64,000 nt of DNA from Streptomyces sp. NBC_00572. Lineage in GTDB: Bacteria > Actinomycetota > Actinomycetes > Streptomycetales > Streptomycetaceae. The notes under the pieces are model-generated. The model was not told the origin of the DNA and ran no database searches. It worked only from the letters and a program-made list of their open reading frames with translations. The translations under genes and the position numbers were made by a program. The stretch lies in contig NZ_JAPENX010000001.1 of NCBI RefSeq assembly GCF_026341815.1, positions 4,526,001-4,590,000 of the forward strand, given 5' to 3'. Shown piece by piece: positions 35,796 through 44,387 of this stretch. Within the stretch, counting starts at the first letter, position 1; the number at the start of each line of letters is the position of its first letter.

Positions 35796-36305
35796 ATGAA
35801 GTTCCGCTCCGTCCTCACCGCCCTGGCCCTCGTCCTCGGCGCCCTCTTCGCGCCCGGCGTCGGCGTCCTCACCGCCGCAGGCGAGGCCCACGCGGTCACC
35901 AAGATCAGCCACGCCACCGCGACCTCGATGTTCCGGTCCTCCGGGATCACCTGGTCCTCGTCCGGCAACTGCTCCAACCGCAACGTCTCCACCTGCACGT
36001 CCTTCGACCAGCTCAACCTGGCCACCGCCCAGGGCGCCCAGACCCTGAAGAGCGCCAGCGGCTGCGCCCTGAACATCACCGGCGGCACCGAGACGGGCCA
36101 CGCGAGCGGCACGTACTCCCACTGGAACGGCTACAAGCTCGACTTCGGCAAGGCCACCTGTGTCACCAACTACGTGAAGAACACATTCACGTACATCGGT
36201 GTACGCGGGGACGGCGCGCCGCAGTGGAAGTCCGGCGCGGGCAACGTCTACGCCGACGAGGGCAACCACTGGGACGTGACCTTCTACAACTGCGGCGGCT
36301 GCTGA
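35796..36305 (+). CDS. Small secreted protein, M15-peptidase-like
   Basis: 169 aa. Sec signal peptide (SVLTALALVLGALFAPGVGVL, cleavage after AHA). The mature part has TGGTETGHASGTYSHWNGYKLDF; the H-x2-G-x3-D spacing matches the zinc-site pattern of M15 DD-peptidases, and a later His (GNHWDVTF) could be the third ligand. Six Cys suggest disulfides. AGGAGG upstream. Cell-wall peptidase activity is an inference from this pattern only. Confidence 0.6.
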   Translation: MKFRSVLTALALVLGALFAPGVGVLTAAGEAHAVTKISHATATSMFRSSGITWSSSGNCSNRNVSTCTSFDQLNLATAQGAQTLKSASGCALNITGGTETGHASGTYSHWNGYKLDFGKATCVTNYVKNTFTYIGVRGDGAPQWKSGAGNVYADEGNHWDVTFYNCGGC

Positions 36306-36327
36306 CCGGCCGCCGGCCTCAAGGAAA

Positions 36328-36361
36328 CCCCTTCGGTGGTCACTTGGACTAACCGAAGGGG
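36328..36361 (+). terminator. Terminator after secreted peptidase-like gene
   Basis: 10-bp perfect stem CCCCTTCGGT (36328-36337) / ACCGAAGGGG (36352-36361). Confidence 0.7.
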
Positions 36362-36434
36362 ATTCTTGGACTGGAGGGGCCCGCGCGGCTCGATCTCGTT
36401 GACGGTGCCGCCGGGGCGGGGCCAACTAGTGCGC

Positions 36435-39400
36435 ATGTCCCTCCCCCCTTCGCGAAGAATCCGTGCAGTCTGCGCGCTCGCCGTCGCTTCCTCCGCCGTG
36501 TTCGCCCTGGCCGGGCCTGCCCTCGCCGAAGGCACCGAGGCCGGGGGCACCACGGCCGGGGGCGCTCCGGCCGGAGGCGCCGCAGCCGCCACCGCGGCCG
36601 CCGACAGCCCCGTCATCGCCTCCGGCCGGCTCTCCGTCGCCGTCGCCGAGGACTTCCCCCGCGTCCTCTCGTACACCGACCGCACGACCGGTGCCCGCCT
36701 CCTCGGCAGTACGGCCCCGATCACGGAGATCGTCCTCAACGGCACCGCCCGCACCGTACGGGCCAAGGGCGCCCCCGTCCTGACCGCCTCCTCCGCCGTG
36801 TACACCCTCACCTTCCCCGAGCTGCCCGGCGTCGAGATCGACGCGCGCCTCGGCGTCGAGGGGCGGACCACCACCTTCAAGGTGACCGCCGTCCGCGACA
36901 CCGAGGCCTTCCGGGTCGGCACCCTCGACATACCGGGCCACGACCTGGTCTCCGTGGGCTCCTCGGACGCCGGCGCGGCGACCGCCTTCACCCGGCTCGA
37001 CCCCGACTCCACCCGTACCGCCGATGTCTTCGCAGGGGTCACCGACGCGACCGCCGCCGACGCGAACCCGGTCGGCGCGAGCTACGCGATCGTCAGCACC
37101 GGGCAGCTCGCCGCCGCCGTCGAGTCCAACTCCAGCTACGACAAGCCCACCGGGGCGTCCGCCCGCGACGGCGCCCGCTTCTGGCACCAGGCCCGCAAGA
37201 GCGGCACCGAGACCCGCGTCGGCGTCTGGTCCGGCCAGTGGACCTACCGCGGCGAGGGTGCCCCGAAGCCCGCGAGCGGTGACGGCCTGCCCTGGGCCAA
37301 GGTCGTCGTCACCCCCGACGCCAACGCCGACGGCGCCACCGACTGGCAGGACGGCGCCGTCGCCTTCCGTACGATCGGGATCAAGGCCCCCGGCAGCGAG
37401 CAGACCCCCGACCGGGTCGTCGCCCACATCCCGTTCAACTTCGCCTCCCAGGCCACCCATCCCTTCCTGCGCACCCTCGACGACGTCAAGCGGATCTCGC
37501 TCTCCACCGACGGACTCGGCCAGTTCGCGCTGCTCAAGGGGTACGGCTCCGAGGGCCACGACTCCGCCCACCCCGACTACGGCGGCAACTACAACAAGCG
37601 GGCCGGCGGCCTCGCCGACCTCAACGTCCTCCTCAAGGAGGGCCGGAAGTGGGGTGCGGACTTCGGCGTCCACGTCAACGCCACCGAGTCGTACCCCGAG
37701 GCGAAGAACTTCAGCGAGACCCTCGTCGACAAGACGAAGCCCGGCTGGAACTGGCTCAACCAGAGCTACTACATCGACCAGCGCCGCGACATCAACAGCG
37801 GCGACCTCGCCCGCCGCTTCCAGCAGCTGCGCGACGAGACCGACCGCAACCTCTCCACGCTCTACATCGACGTCTACTACACCCATGGCTGGATCGCCGA
37901 CGAGACGATGCGCGCCGTCCAGGCACAGGGCTGGAACGTCGCCACCGAGTGGTCCGAGAAGTTCGAGCGGGCCTCCCTCTGGTCCCACTGGGCCAACGAC
38001 CTCGACTACGGCGGCGCCACCAACAAGGGCATCAACTCGCAGATCGTCCGCTTCATCCGCAACGGCGAGAAGGACATCTGGAACAACCACCCGGTCCTCG
38101 GCCAGACCGCCCTCGTCGACTTCGAGGGCTGGACCGGCGAGACCGACTGGAACGCCTTCACCGCCAACATCTGGCAGCGGAACCTGCCCGCGAAGTACCT
38201 CCAGCAGCAGAAGATCACCCGCTGGAACGGCAACGACCTCACCTTCACCGGCGGGGTCCGCGGCAGCGTCGAGGACGGCCGCCGCACCTTCTACGACAAC
38301 GGCCGCAAGGTCCTGGACGGCGAGAACTACCTGCTGCCCTGGGACGGCGGAAAGGACGGCGCCAAGAAGCTCTACCACTACAACAAGGCCGGCGGTACGA
38401 CCAGTTGGGCCGTCCCGGCCGGTGCCGGCTCGTACTCCGTCTACAAGCTCACCGACAACGGGCGGGTGAAGACCGCCACCGTGCGGCCCACCGGCGGGAA
38501 GATCACCCTCGACGCCGTCGCCGGGCAGCCCTACGTCCTCTACCCCGACCGCGCGCCCGACCAGGCCGCCGCCAAGTGGGGCCAGGGCACCCCGGTGAAG
38601 GACCCCGGCTTCAACGACGCGAAGCTCACCGGCTGGACCAAGACCGGCACCGTCGCCCGTGACACCGACGAGCAGGGCCGCAACAGCGCCAAGCTCTCCG
38701 GCACCGCCACCGCCTCGGTCCGCCAGCAGATCACCGGACTCACCCCCGGCAAGCGGTACACCGCCTCCGCCCTGATCGAGGTCGCGGCGGGCGCCACCCG
38801 GCCCACCACCCTCTCGGTCGGCGGGCGGGCCGTCACCGTCGAACGCTCCTCGCTCCAGGACCGGGTCGCCGCCTCCGACTGGAACGGCACCCGCTTCCAG
38901 CGCGCCAAGGTCACCTTCACCGCACCGGTCGGCGGCACCACCCCGCTGCGGATCCAGGCCGCGAGCGGCAGCGCCGCCACCGTCCGGATCGACGACGTCC
39001 GGATCGTCGCCAACTCCCCCGCCGGCAAGGCCGGAACGCTGGTGTACGAGGACTTCGAGGCCGTCGACCAGGGCTGGGGCCCCTTCCTCAAGGGCGACTC
39101 CGGCGGTACGACCGACCCGCGCACCCACATCGCCCAGCTGCACGCCCCGTTCACCCAGGCCGGCTGGAACGGGAAGCTGATCGACGACGTCATCGGCGGT
39201 TCCGAGTCCCTCAAGTCCCACGACGAGAACAGCGGACTGGTCTACCGGACCGCGCCCTGGACCGTCCCCATGGAGGACGGCCGCACCTACCGCGTCGAGT
39301 ACGACTACCGGTCGAGCCACGCGGGCGCGTACGAGTGGGTCACCGGCTACGACCGTGCGAACGGGACCTCCGTGGAGACCCGCCGCACCCCCATCGGGCA

Positions 39401-40334
39401 GCAGAGGGCCGACGGGCACTTCTCCGAGACCGTCACGGCCGGCTGCGGCGACACCTGGACGGGCCTGCGCAAGCGCGGTGACGCCCCGGACGGCGCCGAC
39501 TTCGTCCTCGACGCCTTCACCGTCACCGACCTCGGCCCGGCCGCCGAGCGCGCCGCCTGCGGCACGCTCACCGTCGCCGCGCCCGAGACCCTGGAGCCGG
39601 GCCGCCCGAACGAGGTCACGGCCACCTTCGCCAACGACGAGGCGGGCGAGGTCTCCGGCGCCCGGGCCGAACTCACCCTCCCGGCCGGCTGGACCGCCGA
39701 ACCGGCCGCACCCGTCACCCTGGGCACGGTCGCGGCGGGCGGGAAGGCCACCGCCACCTGGCAGGTGACACCTCCGGTGGACGCGGCCTACCGGCCGTAC
39801 ACGCTCGACGCCTCCGTCGCCTACGCGATCGGGGGAGGGGAGCGGAAGCTCACCGCCGCCACCACCGTCCGTACGCTGCCCCCGCCGCCCACCGCCGACA
39901 GCTGGGCCAGTGACCTGGACTGGACCTCGGCCGCCAACGGCTGGGGCCCCGTCGAGCGCGACCTCTCCAACGGCGAGACGGGCACCGGCGACGGCTCCCC
40001 ACTGCGCATCGGGGGAGTGACGTACGCCAAGGGCCTCGGCAGCCACGCGCCCGCGAAGGTCCGCTACTACCTGGGCGGCCGCTGCACCTCCCTCACCGCC
40101 GAGGTCGGGGTGGACGACGTCCAGACCAGCCGGGGCAGCGTCCAGTTCAGCGTCCTCGCCGACGGAACGGAGAAGGTGAAGTCCCCGGTCCTCAAGGCCA
40201 CGGACACGGCCTGGTCGCTCACCGCCGACGTCACCGGCGCCACCTGGGTCGACCTGGTGGTCGGCGATGGAGGCGACAGCAACGGCAACGACCACGCGGA
40301 CTGGGGGAACGCCCGCTTCCACTGCGGAAGCTGA
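36435..40334 (+). CDS. Endo-alpha-N-acetylgalactosaminidase, GH101, secreted
   Basis: 1299 aa. Signal peptide RRIRAVCALAVASSAVFALA ending ALA. Catalytic barrel with Asp479 nucleophile (TLYIDVYYTHGW) and Glu505 acid/base (NVATEWSEKFE), the GH101 pattern. Then a galactose-binding-like module (about 730-860), a further beta-sandwich, a NEW3-type domain (about 1060-1150) and a C-terminal NPCBM domain (YAKGLGSHAPAKVRYYLGG, ending NARFHCGS). The family releases core-1 O-glycans from mucin-type glycoproteins. ATG 36435 chosen as the signal peptide start; ribosome site weak. Confidence 0.9.
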   Translation: MSLPPSRRIRAVCALAVASSAVFALAGPALAEGTEAGGTTAGGAPAGGAAAATAAADSPVIASGRLSVAVAEDFPRVLSYTDRTTGARLLGSTAPITEIVLNGTARTVRAKGAPVLTASSAVYTLTFPELPGVEIDARLGVEGRTTTFKVTAVRDTEAFRVGTLDIPGHDLVSVGSSDAGAATAFTRLDPDSTRTADVFAGVTDATAADANPVGASYAIVSTGQLAAAVESNSSYDKPTGASARDGARFWHQARKSGTETRVGVWSGQWTYRGEGAPKPASGDGLPWAKVVVTPDANADGATDWQDGAVAFRTIGIKAPGSEQTPDRVVAHIPFNFASQATHPFLRTLDDVKRISLSTDGLGQFALLKGYGSEGHDSAHPDYGGNYNKRAGGLADLNVLLKEGRKWGADFGVHVNATESYPEAKNFSETLVDKTKPGWNWLNQSYYIDQRRDINSGDLARRFQQLRDETDRNLSTLYIDVYYTHGWIADETMRAVQAQGWNVATEWSEKFERASLWSHWANDLDYGGATNKGINSQIVRFIRNGEKDIWNNHPVLGQTALVDFEGWTGETDWNAFTANIWQRNLPAKYLQQQKITRWNGNDLTFTGGVRGSVEDGRRTFYDNGRKVLDGENYLLPWDGGKDGAKKLYHYNKAGGTTSWAVPAGAGSYSVYKLTDNGRVKTATVRPTGGKITLDAVAGQPYVLYPDRAPDQAAAKWGQGTPVKDPGFNDAKLTGWTKTGTVARDTDEQGRNSAKLSGTATASVRQQITGLTPGKRYTASALIEVAAGATRPTTLSVGGRAVTVERSSLQDRVAASDWNGTRFQRAKVTFTAPVGGTTPLRIQAASGSAATVRIDDVRIVANSPAGKAGTLVYEDFEAVDQGWGPFLKGDSGGTTDPRTHIAQLHAPFTQAGWNGKLIDDVIGGSESLKSHDENSGLVYRTAPWTVPMEDGRTYRVEYDYRSSHAGAYEWVTGYDRANGTSVETRRTPIGQQRADGHFSETVTAGCGDTWTGLRKRGDAPDGADFVLDAFTVTDLGPAAERAACGTLTVAAPETLEPGRPNEVTATFANDEAGEVSGARAELTLPAGWTAEPAAPVTLGTVAAGGKATATWQVTPPVDAAYRPYTLDASVAYAIGGGERKLTAATTVRTLPPPPTADSWASDLDWTSAANGWGPVERDLSNGETGTGDGSPLRIGGVTYAKGLGSHAPAKVRYYLGGRCTSLTAEVGVDDVQTSRGSVQFSVLADGTEKVKSPVLKATDTAWSLTADVTGATWVDLVVGDGGDSNGNDHADWGNARFHCGS

Positions 40335-40792
40335 AATGGCCGAGAAGAGCCGACGTGAGCCGAGAAGAGAGCTGACGTGAGCTGACCGGAGTGCACAGAG
40401 GAGGTCACCCGCACGGGCCAACCCGTACGGGCCTGCTCAGAGAGCACCCCCAGGGGGCACGGCGAGGCGCCGCACACGTCTCGCCGTGCCCCTTCTTCAG
40501 GGGAGCGGGGGTGCCGCGGTCGATGGCCCACCCGGTCGGCGGCGCCGCGGAAGATGCCATGCTGGTGCGGAGCACGGCCGCGGCGATCCGCCGCCCACGC
40601 GCATGACGGGCAGTGCCCGAATCATCCCGACTCGCTGAGGTCGGTGTCGGAACCCTACAAACACGGGGGGTCCCTGGCTGTTCACTCGCGCTGGTCGGGT
40701 CATCGTTCTGTCCAGCCCCACCAGGAATCGACACGGGAGACTGTACGGAGTCGACGGCGGGGTTTTCTTGTCCGACTTCGTAGGGTCGGAAC
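40335..40792. other. 458-bp intergenic region between GH101 and accB
   Basis: No convincing gene. Contains short direct repeats around GAGCYGACGTGAGC (about 40348-40384), the terminator at 40454-40492, and a promoter zone before accB. GGAACCCTACAAA near 40650 could be a minus-strand promoter (TAGGGT on the reverse strand) but no credible ORF follows it. Confidence 0.6.
40454..40492 (+). terminator. Terminator after GH101 gene
   Basis: Perfect 13-bp stem GGGGCACGGCGAG/CTCGCCGTGCCCC with a 13-nt loop, followed by TTCTTC. Confidence 0.8.
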
Positions 40793-42376
40793 ATGACCGT
40801 TGTGGATCAGATCCCGAGCGAGCCCGCCGACGCCCGTGGCCGAGTGGCCGAGCTGCACGTCCTGCGCGAGCAGGCCCTGCGTGGCCCGAGTGAGCGCGCG
40901 ACCGAGGCCCAGCACGCGAAGGGCAAGCTGACGGCGCGCGAGCGCATCGAGCTGCTGCTCGACCCCGGTTCCTTCAACGAGGTCGAGCAACTGCGCCGGC
41001 ACCGCGCCCAGGGCTTCGGCCTGGAGGCGAAGAAGCCGTACACCGACGGTGTGATCACCGGATGGGGCACGGTCGAGGGCCGGACGGTCTTCGTCTACGC
41101 GCACGACTTCCGGATCTTCGGCGGCGCGCTCGGCGAGGCGCACGCGACGAAGATCCACAAGATCATGGACATGGCCATCGCGGCCGGTGCCCCGCTGGTC
41201 TCCCTGAACGACGGCGCCGGCGCCCGCATCCAGGAGGGCGTCTCCGCCCTCGCCGGCTACGGCGGCATCTTCCAGCGCAACACCCGCGCCTCGGGCGTCA
41301 TCCCGCAGATCTCGGTGATGCTCGGCCCGTGCGCCGGCGGCGCGGCCTACAGCCCGGCCCTCACGGACTTCGTCTTCATGGTCCGCGAGACCTCGCAGAT
41401 GTTCATCACCGGACCGGACGTCGTCAAGGCGGTCACCGGCGAGGAGATCACCCAGAACGGCCTCGGCGGCGCCGATGTCCACGCGGGTGTCTCCGGTGTC
41501 TCCCACTTCGCTTACGACGACGAGGAGACCTGCATCGCGGAGGTCCGCTACCTCCTGTCGATGCTCCCGCAGAACAACCGCGAGAACCCGCCGACCGTCG
41601 CCTCCGAGGACCCGGCGGACCGCCGTTCCGACGTCCTGCTCGACCTGGTCCCGGCCGACGGCAACCGCCCGTACGACATGCACAAGGTCATCGAGGAGCT
41701 CGTCGACGACGGCGACTACCTGGAGATCCACGAGCGCTGGGCCCGCAACATCATCTGCGCCCTCGCCCGGCTCGACGGCCAGGTCGTCGGTCTCGTCGCC
41801 AACCAGCCCCAGACGCTGGCCGGTGTCCTGGACATCGAGGCCTCCGAGAAGGCCGCCCGCTTCGTGCAGATGTGCGACGCCTTCAACATCCCGATCGTCA
41901 CCCTTCTGGACGTACCCGGCTTCCTGCCGGGCGTCGACCAGGAGCACGGTGGAATCATCCGCCACGGCGCGAAGCTGCTGTACGCGTACTGCAACGCGAC
42001 CGTGCCCCGGATCAGCCTGATCCTGCGCAAGGCGTACGGCGGCGCATACATCGTCATGGACTCCCAGTCCATCGGCGCCGACCTGACGTACGCCTGGCCC
42101 ACCAACGAAATCGCGGTCATGGGCGCCGAGGGCGCCGCCAACGTGATCTTCCGCAAGCAGATCGCCGAGGCCGAGGACCCCGAGGCCATGCGAGCCCGCA
42201 TGGTCAAGGAGTACAAGGCCGAGCTGATGCACCCGTACTACGCGGCGGAGCGCGGCCTGGTCGACGACGTCATCGACCCCGCCGACACCCGCCAGGTGCT
42301 CATCAGGTCCCTCGCGATGCTCCGCACCAAGCACGCCGACCTGCCGTCCCGCAAGCACGGCAACCCGCCTCAGTAA
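40793..42376 (+). CDS. accB: Acyl-CoA carboxylase beta (carboxyltransferase) subunit
   Basis: 527 aa carboxyltransferase of acetyl-/propionyl-CoA carboxylase. Oxyanion loops are visible: GGALGEAHATKIHKIMD, MLGPCAGGAAYSPALTDF, RKAYGGAYIVMDSQSIGAD. The residue that steers acyl specificity is Ile in YGGAYIVMDS, as in AccB-type subunits, where PccB has Asp; dual acetyl/propionyl use is expected. Start ATG lies 6 nt after TAGGGT (40781-40786), no Shine-Dalgarno: leaderless. Operon with accE; a biotinylated alpha subunit must come from elsewhere. Confidence 0.95.
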   Translation: MTVVDQIPSEPADARGRVAELHVLREQALRGPSERATEAQHAKGKLTARERIELLLDPGSFNEVEQLRRHRAQGFGLEAKKPYTDGVITGWGTVEGRTVFVYAHDFRIFGGALGEAHATKIHKIMDMAIAAGAPLVSLNDGAGARIQEGVSALAGYGGIFQRNTRASGVIPQISVMLGPCAGGAAYSPALTDFVFMVRETSQMFITGPDVVKAVTGEEITQNGLGGADVHAGVSGVSHFAYDDEETCIAEVRYLLSMLPQNNRENPPTVASEDPADRRSDVLLDLVPADGNRPYDMHKVIEELVDDGDYLEIHERWARNIICALARLDGQVVGLVANQPQTLAGVLDIEASEKAARFVQMCDAFNIPIVTLLDVPGFLPGVDQEHGGIIRHGAKLLYAYCNATVPRISLILRKAYGGAYIVMDSQSIGADLTYAWPTNEIAVMGAEGAANVIFRKQIAEAEDPEAMRARMVKEYKAELMHPYYAAERGLVDDVIDPADTRQVLIRSLAMLRTKHADLPSRKHGNPPQ

Positions 42377-42390
42377 GAGGAGTCATCCAC

Positions 42391-42594
42391 GTGACAACCC
42401 CTGCCAACCTTCTCCGTGTCGAGAAGGGCCTCGCCGACCCCGAGGAGCTGGCCGCCATCACGGCGGTGCTGCTCGCCCGCGCCGCCGCCCGGTCCGACGA
42501 GGACGCGACGACGGACCACCACGCCCGCACCACGGCCGGCTGGCGCCGACTGGAGCGCGAGCACGGCTTCCGCGCGCCGCACAGCTGGCGCTGA
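42391..42594 (+). CDS. accE: Acyl-CoA carboxylase epsilon subunit
   Basis: 67 aa. Small actinobacterial subunit that raises activity of the AccA2-AccB complex. Family pattern: LLRVEKGLADPEELAAITAVLLARAA and C-terminal GWRRLEREHGFRAPHSW. GTG start with AGAGGAG upstream, 14 nt after accB. Confidence 0.93.
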   Translation: MTTPANLLRVEKGLADPEELAAITAVLLARAAARSDEDATTDHHARTTAGWRRLEREHGFRAPHSWR

Positions 42595-42610
42595 TCGCAC
42601 GATCGGCCCG

Positions 42611-42651
42611 AGGAGGGCCGGAACCCGGTATCACCGGGTTCCGGCCCTCCT
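42611..42651 (+). terminator. Terminator after accE
   Basis: 18-bp perfect stem (GGAGGGCCGGAACCCGGT and its complement, 42612-42650) with a 3-nt loop ATC. Confidence 0.9.
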
Positions 42652-42700
42652 TCGCGCTGTCAGGGCCCTGGCGGCGCCGCGAGGCCGCGCTCCGGACACG

Positions 42701-42739
42701 CCGAAGGCCGCGCTCCCCGGGGGGGAACGCGGCCTTCGG
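42701..42739 (-). terminator. Terminator of downstream conservon
   Basis: 12-bp perfect stem CCGAAGGCCGCG/CGCGGCCTTCGG, 21 nt beyond the last cvnD stop on the minus strand. Confidence 0.8.
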
Positions 42740-42759
42740 TACGAAACGCCGGGGGACAG

Positions 42760-43341
42760 CTACCGCAGGCGGGCCATGAGGGCGTGCTCGACGAGTGTGA
42801 TGAGCGCGCTCTTGGCGTCCGCGCGGTGGCGGGCGTCCGTGGTGATGATGGGGGTGTCGGGGCCGATCTGGAGGGCCTCGCGGACCTCCTCGGGCTGGTA
42901 CGGCTGGGCCCCGTCGAAGCCGTTGAGGGCGATGACGAACGGCAGTCCGCTGTTCTCGAAGTAGTCGACCGCGGGGAAGCAGTCGGCGAGACGGCGGGTG
43001 TCGACCAGGACGACGGCGCCGATGGCGCCGCGGACGAGGTCGTCCCACATGAACCAGAAGCGGTCCTGGCCCGGCGTACCGAAGAGGTACAGGATCAGGT
43101 CCTGGTCCAGCGTGATGCGGCCGAAGTCCATGGCGACAGTCGTCGTCGTCTTGTCGCCGGTGTGCGTGAGGTCGTCGATGCCCGCGGACGCGGACGTCAT
43201 GACGGCCTCGGTACGCAGCGGGTTGATCTCCGAGACGGCGCCCACGAACGTGGTCTTGCCCACGCCGAAGCCACCCGCCACCACGATCTTCGCGCTGGTG
43301 GTTGAACGGGCCGCGCCGCCGCTAGAGCTTGCGAAGTCCAC
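42760..43341 (-). CDS. cvnD: CvnD GTPase, downstream conservon
   Basis: 193-aa Ras-like ATP/GTP-binding protein of the conservon D class. P-loop GGFGVGKTTFVG, switch II-like GTPGQDRFWFMW, and NGFD in place of NKxD. Overlaps the 3' end of cvnC by 20 nt, starting at an in-frame GTG (MDFASSSGG). Nearly identical in DNA to the cvnD at 47971-48552. Terminal sequence is ARLR versus ARLK there. Confidence 0.93.
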   Translation of the reverse strand: MDFASSSGGAARSTTSAKIVVAGGFGVGKTTFVGAVSEINPLRTEAVMTSASAGIDDLTHTGDKTTTTVAMDFGRITLDQDLILYLFGTPGQDRFWFMWDDLVRGAIGAVVLVDTRRLADCFPAVDYFENSGLPFVIALNGFDGAQPYQPEEVREALQIGPDTPIITTDARHRADAKSALITLVEHALMARLR

Positions 43342-43873
43342 TGAGCACCCTTTCGAGCAGTGTCACGTCTGGCTGACCGCCGGCGGCTTCGTCGCCGCCC
43401 GGCTGGTGGATGGCGACAAGTCCGGCCTCTGCCAGGTCGGCGACGAGGATTCGGGCGACGCCGAGGGGGATGGAGAGAAGGGCCGAGATCTCCGCGACCG
43501 ACTTGATCTCGAAGCACAGCCGGCAGATCCGTTGGTGCTCGGGCAACTGCCCCTGCAGCCGCGCCGGATCGGCCGTGGTGCTGACCAGCGCCTCGATGGC
43601 GAGCTGGTAGCGCGGCCGGGTCCGGCCGCCGGTCATCGCGTACGGACGCACCAGCGGGTTGTGCCCGCCCGAGCTGCTGGAACCGGCGGCGGAAGGAGCA
43701 CGCGAGGAGCCCTGCGCACCCGCAGGCTGGGCGTGAGGCTGCCGGTAGGGCTGCGACACACCCTGTCTGCTCGGCGTGGAGGGAAAGTTGAACCGGTTCT
43801 GCGTGGTGTCGCCGAGCGGCGCCTGGTACGCGTCATAACCGTTGTAGGGGCTTGAGCCCGGTGGTGTTCCCAC
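43322..43873 (-). CDS. cvnC: CvnC (DUF742), downstream conservon
   Basis: 183 aa. The variable N-terminal half is Pro/Gln/Ser-rich; the C-terminal half is the conserved DUF742 winged-helix-like domain (PLVRPYAMTGGRTRPRYQLA, CFEIKSVAEISALLSIPLGVARILVADLAEAGLV). GTG 43873 chosen: GGAGGAGGA lies just upstream. DNA-binding or complex-scaffold role is inferred from the family. Part of the cvnA-B-C-D complex, a membrane-associated G-protein-like assembly known from S. coelicolor. Confidence 0.88.
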   Translation of the reverse strand: MGTPPGSSPYNGYDAYQAPLGDTTQNRFNFPSTPSRQGVSQPYRQPHAQPAGAQGSSRAPSAAGSSSSGGHNPLVRPYAMTGGRTRPRYQLAIEALVSTTADPARLQGQLPEHQRICRLCFEIKSVAEISALLSIPLGVARILVADLAEAGLVAIHQPGGDEAAGGQPDVTLLERVLSGLRKL

Positions 43874-43966
43874 GTCTCCTCCTCCGACTGCCTCGCGGTC
43901 CATGTCCCTTGGAAACCGCGCCACCGCACCTTACGGGGCGGTGGCGCGAAACGCACTGTCTGTCTG

Positions 43967-44380
43967 TTAGTTGAGAAGACTTCCCTGAAGCTCCGCCCGG
44001 AGGTCAGGAGTCAGGACGCTGCCCGCGCGGTCCACGAGCAGAGCCATCTCGTAGCCCACGAGACCGATGTCGGCCTCCGGGTGGGCGAGGACGGCCAGCG
44101 AGGAGCCGTCCGAGACCGACATGATGAAGAGGAAGCCGCGCTCCATCTCCACCACGGTCTGATTGACCGCACCACCCTCGAAGATCCGGGACGCGCCCGC
44201 GGTCAGCGAGGTCAGTCCGGAGGCGACGGCCGCCAGCTGGTCGGCGCGGTCCCGGGGGAAACCCTCGGACATCGCCAGCAGGAGTCCGTCGGCGGAGACC
44301 ACCACCGTGTGCGACACCCCGGGGGTGTTGTCCACGAAGTTGGTGATCAACCAGTTCAGATTCTGCGCCGCCTGGCTCAT
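43967..44380 (-). CDS. cvnB: CvnB (roadblock/LC7), downstream conservon
   Basis: 137-aa roadblock/LC7 protein: NLNWLITNFVDNTPGVSHTV, VSADGLLLAMSEGFPRDRAD, GSSLAVLAHPEADIGLVGYEM. Likely GAP/scaffold partner of CvnD. Starts 8 nt after the cvnA stop. Differs at only 6 of 137 residues from the other CvnB in the window. Confidence 0.93.
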   Translation of the reverse strand: MSQAAQNLNWLITNFVDNTPGVSHTVVVSADGLLLAMSEGFPRDRADQLAAVASGLTSLTAGASRIFEGGAVNQTVVEMERGFLFIMSVSDGSSLAVLAHPEADIGLVGYEMALLVDRAGSVLTPDLRAELQGSLLN

Positions 44381-44387
44381 GCTCACA

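Noticed and set aside
35638..35799. 53-codon ORF upstream of the secreted peptidase-like gene
   Set aside because: Ribosome site abuts the ATG with no spacing, and codon usage is not coding-like.
36426..40421. 1331-codon open frame on the minus strand opposite the GH101 gene
   Set aside because: The plus-strand frame has signal peptide, catalytic residues and C-terminal domains; the minus frame is low-complexity Gly/Val/Asp.
40497..40721. Minus-strand ORF in the GH101-accB gap with a TAGGGT promoter-like site
   Set aside because: Arg/Pro-rich frame with no plausible start spacing; kept only as a promoter possibility.
42660..42760. Phage or integrative element attachment site near the tRNA array or conservons
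   Set aside because: No integrase, no direct repeat of a tRNA 3' end away from the array; the repeats seen are the tRNA genes themselves.
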